From NCBI GenBank assembly GCA_020725025.1, contig DYFV01000004.1, positions 57,176 to 121,175 of the forward strand: a stretch of 64,000 nucleotides of DNA. The letters run 5' to 3'. A model generated the notes under the pieces. It was not told the origin of the DNA. It did not search any database and saw only the letters and a list, made by a program, of their open reading frames with translations. The translations under genes and the position numbers were made by a program. The DNA comes from Azoarcus sp. Lineage in GTDB: Bacteria > Pseudomonadota > Gammaproteobacteria > Burkholderiales > Rhodocyclaceae. Numbering within the stretch: the stretch's first letter is position 1; every line of letters starts with the position of its first letter. Positions 57,811-64,000 of this stretch are shown piece by piece.

Positions 57811-57848
57811 GCAGCGCCGCGCCAGCTGCCCCGGCCCGCCTCATTCGG

Positions 57849-58514
57849 TCAGTCGCCCCAGTTCGTTCCATTGAAGCACCACAGCCCGTCATAGACGTCC
57901 ACGCGGGCCTTGAAGGCTTCGAGGCCGTCCTTGAGCTGCAAGGCCTCCTGGAAGGCGAGAATCACGTCGTTCGCGCTGGCGAACGGCGGCAGGGCCGGAT
58001 AGCGGTCGCCGTAGAACTGCGTGTTGAGCAGGGCCGCCACCGCGTGCATCCCGACCGCCGGGATGTTGCCGCCCTTGTAGTTGGTGTCGGGGTACGGTCC
58101 GCCGTCCTTCCTCGCCTGAAGCAGGGTGACCCCGTCATCGACGAAGAAGGGCTTCACGTCGAGGGGGAGGTTCGAGCAGAAGACCGTGTTGAAGGACGCG
58201 GTCTTCGGGAAGTAGATCTCCAGGTGATCGGACCACACCTTCTGCCCGTTCGGGTTCCACCAGAACCCGGGGCTGCACCCGCACTCCTGCACCTCGCCAT
58301 GCCGGGACAAGGCGGCCGACGCCGTCTCGGACCCGCAGCCGCCGACCACCTGCCCCAGCGCGGAACGGCTCGACATTGTCATCAGTACGCCGGTCCCGAC
58401 GAGCCCGCCGGCCGCAAGGCGGCGCCGAGTCCGACTGGTGCCCGCCGTCGGGGCAGGCCCGCCTGCCGATGTCGCACCCCCAGGGGGACTCCCTTCACGT
58501 TCTTGCTCGCTCAT
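57849..58514 (-). CDS. Tat-like exported protein with GCSPGFW domain, first gene of HPr-rel-A-like operon
   Basis: The product is 221 residues. A Tat-like signal runs from T29-RRRLA through a hydrophobic stretch to SRSALG (about 54). The mature part has CGC (78-80) in ECGCSPGFWWNP, SFNTVFC, VTLLQARKDGG and GMHAVAALLNTQFYG. This set (CxPGFW, FNTVF, HAVAALLN) is one I know from extracellular proteins of varied bacteria; the function is not known. The start ATG at 58514 has a near-perfect GGGGGAGAG. A sigma-54-type promoter lies about 110 bases upstream. It may be the target of the PqqD/HprK-like/nucleotidyltransferase set. Confidence 0.75.
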   Translation of the reverse strand: MSEQEREGSPPGGATSAGGPAPTAGTSRTRRRLAAGGLVGTGVLMTMSSRSALGQVVGGCGSETASAALSRHGEVQECGCSPGFWWNPNGQKVWSDHLEIYFPKTASFNTVFCSNLPLDVKPFFVDDGVTLLQARKDGGPYPDTNYKGGNIPAVGMHAVAALLNTQFYGDRYPALPPFASANDVILAFQEALQLKDGLEAFKARVDVYDGLWCFNGTNWGD

Positions 58515-58620
58515 TCTTGCTCTCCCCCGTTGCATCAGGACGAGGACGTTCCCCATCCTCGTATTCGGGTCGTATGCTGACGCGTGCCCCTGAACGCGGG
58601 ACACCTTTCGATGCAGCTCA

Positions 58621-58636
58621 AGCAAATCGGATGCCG
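58621..58636 (-). promoter_or_regulatory. sigma-54-type (-24/-12) promoter of the exported-protein operon
   Basis: On the minus strand CGGCATCCGATTTGCT has the invariant GG and GC at exactly the spacing of the -24/-12 consensus (TGGCACG-N4-TTGCW), with TTTGCT at -12. Two of the less conserved -24 bases differ. The start site would be near 58610, giving a leader of about 95 bases. Confidence 0.6.
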
Positions 58637-58640
58637 TGCA

Positions 58641-58661
58641 GGATAAATGCTTGATTCATCC
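58641..58661. promoter_or_regulatory. inverted repeat next to the sigma-54-type promoter
   Basis: GGATAAAT-GCTTG-ATTCATCC is an 8-5-8 inverted repeat with one mismatch, immediately upstream of the promoter. It may be a regulator site. Confidence 0.45.
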
Positions 58662-58700
58662 GCAGGTCATGGAGCCAGACCGGCCTGCCGGGCGGCCGAG

Positions 58701-58716
58701 TGTAAAGAAATCCGAC
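58701..58716. promoter_or_regulatory. TGTAAAGAAATCCGAC element, candidate enhancer site
   Basis: An AT-rich element in GC-rich DNA, about 90 bases upstream of the predicted start. It resembles, from memory, upstream motifs of sigma-54-dependent exopolysaccharide/PEP-CTERM-type regulons. That resemblance is unverified. Confidence 0.35.
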
Positions 58717-58756
58717 GCTCGGCACGCGCTCCGCGCGGGGAGCGCGTACCACGGCG

Positions 58757-59080
58757 TCATTCCTGCGGCGTGACGCCGGCAAGCATCTCCTGCAGCTCGC
58801 CGCTCTCGTAGAGCTCGCGCATGATGTCACAGCCGCCGACGAACTCGCCGCCGACGTAGAGCTGCGGAATCGTCGGCCAGTTGGCGAATTCCTTGATGCC
58901 CTGACGGATCTCGTCGTTCTCCAGCACGTTGACTGCGAAGAGCTGCTTGACCCCACAGTGCTTGAGGATCTGGATGGCGGTGGCCGAGAAGCCGCACTGC
59001 GGGAACTGCGGGGTACCCTTCATGTAGAGCACGATGGGGTTGCCGGTGACCTGCTGGCGGATGATGTCCTGAATTTCCAT
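58757..59080 (-). CDS. grxD: monothiol glutaredoxin, Grx4 family
   Basis: The product is 107 residues. The CGFS active site is at residues 29-32 in KGTPQFPQCGFSATA. It is followed by NWPTIPQLYVGGEFVGGCDI (cis-Pro and glutathione contacts). It carries [2Fe-2S] clusters with BolA-like partners. It is the distal gene of the hemA-prfA-prmC-grxD arrangement, 87 bases after prmC. Confidence 0.95.
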   Translation of the reverse strand: MEIQDIIRQQVTGNPIVLYMKGTPQFPQCGFSATAIQILKHCGVKQLFAVNVLENDEIRQGIKEFANWPTIPQLYVGGEFVGGCDIMRELYESGELQEMLAGVTPQE

Positions 59081-59167
59081 GTCGGGGCTTCCAAAGTTGA
59101 GCTTTTAAGTCGGAAAAGTCTAGGCAGTGCCCTGTTGCCCGTCAATAGCCGCAGGTCACCGCGTCAT

Positions 59168-60010
59168 TCAGCGGCCCGGCCACTGCCCACCGGACACGCG
59201 CTCTATGCCGGCCAGATCGCGCCAGGAGGCGATCGCGCCGAAGCCTGCGTCGGTGAGCAGCCCCCTCACCGCGGCGGCCTGGTCCCAGCCGTGCTCCATG
59301 AAGAGCCAGCCGCCCGCCTCGAGATGGCGCGGGGCCTGCGCCGCGATCGTCGCCAGGTCGTCGAGCCCGTGGGGACCGGCGGCAAGCGCGCCCGGCGGCT
59401 CGAAGCGCACGTCGCCTTCGGCGAGGTGCGGATCGCCGCCCGCGACGTAGGGGGGATTGGACACGATGAGGTCGTAGCGGTCCTCGCCCAGGGGCGAGAA
59501 CCAGTCGCCCTGTACGAAGGAAACGCTCGCCTTCAGGCGCGCCGCGTTGGCCATCGCCACCCACAGCGCCTCCCGGGAGCGGTCGACCGCGGTCACCTCC
59601 GGCTGGGGCAGCTCCAGGGCAAGCGTCACCGCCAGGATGCCGCTGCCGGTCCCGAGGTCGAGCAGCCGGCTGTGCGGGCGATCGCCGAAACGGGCGAGCG
59701 CAAGCTCGACGAGCAACTCGGTATCCGGGCGCGGAATGAGGACGGCCGGGGTGACCAGGAAGGAGCGCCCATAGAACTCGCGCTCGCCGGTGAGGTAGGC
59801 GACCGGCTCGCCGGCCGCGCGACGCTCGACCAGTGCGCGGAACGCGGCCCAGTCGGGCTCGTCCAGGCGCGCCTCCGGATGCGCGACGAGCCGCGCCGGC
59901 GGACACTGCAGGACGTGACGCAGCAGCACGCGCGCGTCGACCGCGGCAATGCGCCCGCGCGCCCACTGCAGGGCGCCGGCGATGTCGGGGGAAAGCTCCG
60001 CCGTGCTCAT
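59168..60010 (-). CDS. prmC: peptide chain release factor N5-glutamine methyltransferase
   Basis: The product is 280 residues. A helical N-domain is followed by the SAM loop [13 protein letters not shown] (116-128) and the NPPY motif at 185-188, which grips the target glutamine. PrmC methylates the GGQ glutamine of release factors, here the product of the adjacent prfA. Its ATG at 60010 overlaps the prfA stop by four bases, so the enzyme and its substrate are coupled. Confidence 0.95.
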   Translation of the reverse strand: MSTAELSPDIAGALQWARGRIAAVDARVLLRHVLQCPPARLVAHPEARLDEPDWAAFRALVERRAAGEPVAYLTGEREFYGRSFLVTPAVLIPRPDTELLVELALARFGDRPHSRLLDLGTGSGILAVTLALELPQPEVTAVDRSREALWVAMANAARLKASVSFVQGDWFSPLGEDRYDLIVSNPPYVAGGDPHLAEGDVRFEPPGALAAGPHGLDDLATIAAQAPRHLEAGGWLFMEHGWDQAAAVRGLLTDAGFGAIASWRDLAGIERVSGGQWPGR

Positions 60011-61086
60011 TCTTCCGCCAGGGCCGCCAGCTGCTCGGCCTGATGCTCCTGGGTAAGCGCCGCGACGAGCTCGTCCAGGTCCCCCTCCATCACCGCGTCG
60101 AGCCTGTAGAGCGTGAGGTTGATGCGGTGGTCTGTGACGCGTCCCTGCGGGAAGTTGTAGGTGCGGATGCGCTCCGAGCGGTCGCCGCTGCCCACCAGGC
60201 TCTTGCGCGTGGCCGCCTCCTGCGCCTGCTGCGCGCGCAGCTGCGCGTCGTGAAGGCGCGCAGCGAGCACCGCCATGGCCTGCGCCCGGTTGCGGTGCTG
60301 GGAGCGGTCGTCCTGGCACTCGACCACGATGCCGGTAGGCAGGTGGGTGATGCGCACGGCCGAATCGGTCTTGTTCACATGCTGGCCGCCGGCGCCGCTG
60401 GCGCGGAAAGTATCGATGCGCAGGTCGGCGGGATTGATCGCCACCTGCTCGATCTCGTCCGCCTCGGGCATCACCGCCACGGTGCACGCCGAGGTGTGGA
60501 TGCGCCCCTGGGTCTCGGTGACCGGAATGCGCTGGACCCGGTGGCCGCCGGACTCGAACTTGAGCCGCGAATAGGCCCCGGCGCCGACCACGCGCAGGAT
60601 CACCTCGCGGTAGCCGCCCAGGTCGGAGAGGTTGGACGAGACGATCTCCACCTTCCAGCCCTGGCGCTCGGCGTAGCGGGTGTACATTCGCAGCAGGTCG
60701 GCGGCAAAGAGCGCCGCCTCCTCGCCGCCGGTGCCGGCACGGATCTCGAGGAAGAGGTTGCGGCGATCGTTGGGGTCCGCGGGCAGGAGCGCGCGCTGCA
60801 GCTCTCCGTCGAGCTCCTCGAGGCGAGCCTCCCCGGCCTCGAGCTCGCTTTCCGCAAGCTCCGCGAGCTCCGGATCACCGAGCATCTCCCGGGCGCTCTC
60901 GCAATCGGCTTCCGCCTGCAGATAGGAACGATAGAGCACCACCACCGGTTCGATCTCGGCCCGCTCGCGGCCGAGCGCGCGAAAGAGCTCCATGTCGCGC
61001 GCGACCTCCTCGGCGGAGAGCTCGCGGTCGAGCTCGGCGAGGCGACCGGTGAGGCGTTCGAGTTTTTCACGGATGCTGGATTTCAT
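60007..61086 (-). CDS. prfA: peptide chain release factor 1
   Basis: The product is 359 residues. The GGQ motif is at 233-235 in [15 protein letters not shown]; the stop-codon reading motif is P188-V-T190, the PxT form of RF1 (UAA and UAG). No frameshift site is seen, as expected for RF1. It lies between hemA (57-base gap) and prmC. Confidence 0.96.
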   Translation of the reverse strand: MKSSIREKLERLTGRLAELDRELSAEEVARDMELFRALGRERAEIEPVVVLYRSYLQAEADCESAREMLGDPELAELAESELEAGEARLEELDGELQRALLPADPNDRRNLFLEIRAGTGGEEAALFAADLLRMYTRYAERQGWKVEIVSSNLSDLGGYREVILRVVGAGAYSRLKFESGGHRVQRIPVTETQGRIHTSACTVAVMPEADEIEQVAINPADLRIDTFRASGAGGQHVNKTDSAVRITHLPTGIVVECQDDRSQHRNRAQAMAVLAARLHDAQLRAQQAQEAATRKSLVGSGDRSERIRTYNFPQGRVTDHRINLTLYRLDAVMEGDLDELVAALTQEHQAEQLAALAEE

Positions 61087-61143
61087 GGAAGGACGGACCG
61101 CCCCCGGCCGTGCGCGTGCCCGAAAACGGGCGCGCGCGACGGG

Positions 61144-62397
61144 CTAGTCGTGGGTATTGAGGTTGAACAGGCGCTGCAGCAGGCGGCTCGCGTCGGCCTG
61201 CTGCTCGCCGTCGGACTGATTGAGGAAGCGCGTCGGCCCGTGCATCAGCTTGTTGGTGATGCCGTGGCTGAGCGCCTCGAGCACCTTGCGCGGGTCCTCG
61301 CCCTTGGCGAGCAACCGCAGCGCCCGCTCCATTTCCACGGCGCGCAGCCCCTCGGCATGCTCGCGCAGTGCGCGGATGGTGGGTACCGCGTCCCGCGCGT
61401 GCATCCAGTGCAGGAAGCCGTCCACCCGCGCGTTGATGATCTCCTCGGCCTCCAGCACGGCCTGCTGGCGCGACTCGAGACCCGCCTCGACGACCTGGGC
61501 GAGATCGTCGACGGTATACAGGAACACGTCGTCGAGCTGTCCGACCTCGGCCTCGATGTCGCGCGGCACGGCGAGATCGACCATCACCATGGGCCGGTGG
61601 CGGCGCGCCTTGACCGCCCGCTCGACCATGCCCAGGCCGACGATGGGCAGGGGACTGGCCGTACAGGAGACCACGATGTCGAAGTTCGGCAGCATGTCGG
61701 CCACCGCGTCCAGCCGCGCAACGCCCGCCCCGAAGCGGCTGGCGAGCGCCTGGGCGCGCGCCTCGGTGCGATTGGCCACGACGATCTGCTTCGGGCTCGC
61801 CCCTGCGAAGTGCGCCGCGCACAGCTCGATCATTTCGCCCGCGCCGATGAAGAGCACCCGCTGGTCGGAGATGCGCTCGAAGATGCGCGCCGACAGATGC
61901 ACCGCCGCCGCCGCCATGGAGACGATGTTGGCGCCGATGGCGGTGGTCGAGCGCACCTCCTTGGCCACCGCGAAAGTGTTCTGGAACAGCTTGTGGAGCA
62001 GCGTGCCCAGGGTGCCCGCCTCCTCGGCGCGGCGGGCCGCCTCCTTCACCTGCCCGAGGATCTGGGGCTCGCCCAGCACCATGGAGTCGAGCCCGCTCGC
62101 CACCCGGAACACATGCCGGACCGCGTCGCGCTGGGGATAGGCGTAAAGATAGGGCGACACCTCGGCGAGCGGCACCTGATGAAAGCGTGCCAGCCAGTCC
62201 GCCGCCGCCTGGGGCTGCTCGGTCGCGTAGTAGAGCTCGGTACGGTTGCAGGTGGACAGGATGGCCGCTTCCTGCACCGTCCGCGCCCCGGTCAGGTCAT
62301 GCAGCGCATCGTCCAGCCGCTCGGGCTGGAACGCCAACCGCTCGCGGATGGCGAGGGGTGCCGTGTGATGATTCAGGCCGAGGGCGTATAGGGGCAT
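61144..62397 (-). CDS. hemA: glutamyl-tRNA reductase
   Basis: The product is 417 residues. The catalytic Cys50 is in [12 protein letters not shown]. The NADPH domain has [17 protein letters not shown], and a C-terminal dimerisation helix follows. It reduces glutamyl-tRNA to glutamate-1-semialdehyde, the first C5-pathway step of tetrapyrroles. With hemF, hemC, hemD, hemX and hemY in the same window, much of the haem pathway is represented. Its 294-base upstream gap is shared with the hydrolase gene. Confidence 0.96.
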   Translation of the reverse strand: MPLYALGLNHHTAPLAIRERLAFQPERLDDALHDLTGARTVQEAAILSTCNRTELYYATEQPQAAADWLARFHQVPLAEVSPYLYAYPQRDAVRHVFRVASGLDSMVLGEPQILGQVKEAARRAEEAGTLGTLLHKLFQNTFAVAKEVRSTTAIGANIVSMAAAAVHLSARIFERISDQRVLFIGAGEMIELCAAHFAGASPKQIVVANRTEARAQALASRFGAGVARLDAVADMLPNFDIVVSCTASPLPIVGLGMVERAVKARRHRPMVMVDLAVPRDIEAEVGQLDDVFLYTVDDLAQVVEAGLESRQQAVLEAEEIINARVDGFLHWMHARDAVPTIRALREHAEGLRAVEMERALRLLAKGEDPRKVLEALSHGITNKLMHGPTRFLNQSDGEQQADASRLLQRLFNLNTHD

Positions 62398-62582
62398 GCG
62401 CGATCGAGGTAGGCAGAATGGCGGGGATTATAGCAGCCGGCCGACTGCTCAATGATTGAGGGAAATCAGGGTCTTCCGGCCTGCGGCCGGGCGCGGCGAC
62501 CGCCAGGGCGTCTTTCGCGCGCGCGCAACTGGCGCTACGCCCGGTGGCCGCGACAGGCTCGTGACCCGCCGCAGCCGCGCAT

Positions 62583-62600
62583 TGTAACCGTTCGGTCACA
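62583..62600. promoter_or_regulatory. TetR-like operator palindrome before the hydrolase gene
   Basis: TGTAACCG-TT-CGGTCACA is an 8-2-8 inverted repeat with one mismatch. The ACCGNNCGGT centre is common in TetR-family operators. It lies about 100 bases before the hydrolase gene; no TetR gene is in the window. Confidence 0.45.
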
Positions 62601-62691
62601 GCCGACCGAAACACGAGCGGCCGACCGGGACCGCCCCGGGTACGAGGCTTGCCCCGCCGGCATGTCCACCCACCCTCGAGCCGGAGCTCCC

Positions 62692-63777
62692 ATGATTCCC
62701 TCGCCCAGCCCCCATCCCCAGTCGCCCCGCGACGCGCCACGCGCACCTGCCGCCGACCACCCGTCTGCGCGATCGCCCAGCCACTCGCCCGAGCGCCGCC
62801 GCAGCGGCATCGGGTCGGCCCTCTTGCTTGCCGCCGCCTTGGGCGCCACCGCCCTGTGGGTGCGTCACAGCGCCCACCGCGCCGAGGCCCGGCACCCAGC
62901 GCGCGGCCGCTTCGTCGAGATCGACGGCGTGCGCCTGCACTACCTCGAGTCCGGATCGGGGCCACCGGTCGTACTGCTGCACGGCAACGGGGCGATGGCT
63001 TCGGACTTCGAGGGCTGCGGCCTCATCCAGGCCCTCGAGCCCCATCACCGCGTGATCGCCTTCGATCGTCCCGGTTTCGGCTTCAGCACCCGGCCCCGCC
63101 CCGGCCTGTGGCCGGCCGACCGCCAGGCTGCGCTCCTCGTGCGCGCCTGCCGGGCGCTTGGAGCCGCCGAACCGGTCGTGGTCGGTCACTCCTGGGGAGC
63201 CCTTGTGGCCATCGCCATGGCCGTGCAAGCGGAAGCGACGTTGCGCGGACTGGTGCTGGTATCCGGCTATTTCTATCCGACCGCGCGCATCGATGTGCTC
63301 CAGGGCGTGCCTCGCCTGCCGCTCGTCGGCGACGTCCTGCGCTACACCGTAAGCCCGCTGCTCTCACGCCTGGTGCTGCCGGCCCAGATGCGCCTGCTCT
63401 TTTCTCCACGGCCGGTGTCGCCGGCCTTTCTCGGCGCGGTCCCGCGCTCGCTCCTGCTCCGTCCCTGGCAGTTGCGCGCAGCCGCAGAGGAATCCGGTCT
63501 CACCCCGACGGCCGCGGCGCGACTCACGCCGGGCTACTCGGGACTGCGGCTCCCCGTCGAGATCTTCGCCGGCGCAGACGACCGGTTCGTCTGGCAGGAC
63601 GACCAGTCGGTACGCCTGCACCGGGAGCTTGCCCATAGCACCCTGCACCTCCTGGACGGGAAAGGCCACATGCTGCACTACGACGTCGGCGGGGCGATCG
63701 CCGAGGCCGTCGAACGCCTCTCGGCCGAAACGCCGGTCGCGGCGACGACCGAGGCGAGCACCGCGCAACGGCGCTGA
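62692..63777 (+). CDS. membrane-anchored alpha/beta hydrolase
   Basis: The product is 361 residues. A Pro/Ser-rich start and one membrane helix (about 39-58) precede the alpha/beta-hydrolase domain. That domain has the oxyanion part VVLLHGNG (H97), the nucleophile Ser167 in VVGHSWGA, the Asp in FAGADDRFV and the His in GKGHMLHYD. The domain would be periplasmic. Substrate unknown. ATG at 62692 has GGAG close upstream; an ATG at 62662 is in frame. The palindrome at 62583-62600 may control it. Confidence 0.85.
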   Translation: MIPSPSPHPQSPRDAPRAPAADHPSARSPSHSPERRRSGIGSALLLAAALGATALWVRHSAHRAEARHPARGRFVEIDGVRLHYLESGSGPPVVLLHGNGAMASDFEGCGLIQALEPHHRVIAFDRPGFGFSTRPRPGLWPADRQAALLVRACRALGAAEPVVVGHSWGALVAIAMAVQAEATLRGLVLVSGYFYPTARIDVLQGVPRLPLVGDVLRYTVSPLLSRLVLPAQMRLLFSPRPVSPAFLGAVPRSLLLRPWQLRAAAEESGLTPTAAARLTPGYSGLRLPVEIFAGADDRFVWQDDQSVRLHRELAHSTLHLLDGKGHMLHYDVGGAIAEAVERLSAETPVAATTEASTAQRR

Positions 63778-64000
63778 ACCGATCGCGAAGCCGGCGGGAG
63801 CGAGACACGGAGCATCGATGCCCGTCGCGCGGTGCAGCGCCGGTGAGCCGTCCCGCCTCCCGGGACCACCTGAATGCATCGTCCCGTGCGGGCCCCGGAG
63901 CGATGCTGCCATCCTGTTTCGGCAGGGCCCTGTCGGCCGGGCTGCGCTGGGTGCCGACCGCACCTATACCCGCCACCCGTTATGCAATTGATAATTAGTC
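63778..64000. other. 223-base non-coding end of window
   Basis: No gene is supported. The last 20 bases (63981-64000) turn AT-rich with GATAATTA, which may begin a promoter or an iron-regulator site cut by the window edge. Confidence 0.4.

Noticed and set aside
63524..63976. 150-codon open frame on the minus strand at the window end
   Set aside because: It is mostly antisense to the hydrolase gene, Arg/Ser/Pro-rich, and has no motif or ribosome site.
63981..64000. Possible Fur-like site (GATAATTA context) at the window end
   Set aside because: Only one of the hexamers fits and the site is cut by the edge, so it cannot be judged.

Overview
The window is a very GC-rich, gene-dense stretch of chromosome from a Gram-negative proteobacterium. 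Several gene orders point to a betaproteobacterium (Rhodocyclales/Nitrosomonadales-like): hemA-prfA-prmC-grxD, hemC-hemD-hemX-hemY divergent from ppc, an AlgZ/AlgR-like pair divergent from argH, dusB-fis-purH-purD-hemF, and lptD-surA-pdxA-rsmA divergent from amgK-murU. The lineage is an inference from gene order and protein families; no rRNA or tRNA gene was recognised. Most of the window is core metabolism, with three accessory islands.

1-7.9 kb: start of a MoxR-type ATPase, a membrane-anchored HtrA-like protease and a divergent BatA-like VWA protein. Then follow an unassigned three-gene operon (two small exported proteins and an outer-membrane beta-barrel), a small Rossmann protein, an ECF sigma factor with its zinc-finger anti-sigma, and a DUF3047 protein. 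7.9-12.4 kb: an arsenosugar-type cluster (ArsS radical SAM enzyme, a TVP38-flavoprotein disulfide reductase fusion, two glycosyltransferases) with no arsM in view. 12.5-25.5 kb: a PA2779-like protein and an OmpA lipoprotein sharing an upstream motif, DUF3422, purC, an MFS carrier, DUF2189, oligopeptidase A, a DUF4124-glutaredoxin protein, a PAS/chemoreceptor pair split over two overlapping genes, xthA, and a Crp/Fnr regulator followed by a perfect palindrome and a DUF2892 protein.

25.5-35.4 kb: rsmA, pdxA, surA, lptD on the minus strand; amgK, murU, pepP, ubiH-like on the plus strand. Together these serve outer-membrane biogenesis, peptidoglycan recycling, PLP and ubiquinone synthesis. 35.5-50 kb: a diguanylate cyclase with a periplasmic CxxCH haem motif, dusB-fis, purH-purD, hemF, hemY-hemX-hemD-hemC and ppc. 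50-55.5 kb: LytTR/LytS two-component pair, argH, a Ser/Thr kinase fused to a cyclic-nucleotide domain, and a fructosamine-kinase-like gene.

55.5-58.7 kb is the most unusual part. It is an operon of a Tat-like exported protein with a GCSPGFW motif, a 72-residue PqqD-like protein, an HPr-kinase-like protein (HPr-rel-A type) and a nucleotidyltransferase-fold protein. A sigma-54-type promoter with two further upstream sites lies before it, and a hairpin separates the exported-protein gene from the enzyme genes. It looks like a little-described protein or peptide modification system. The window ends with grxD, prmC, prfA, hemA and a membrane-anchored alpha/beta hydrolase.
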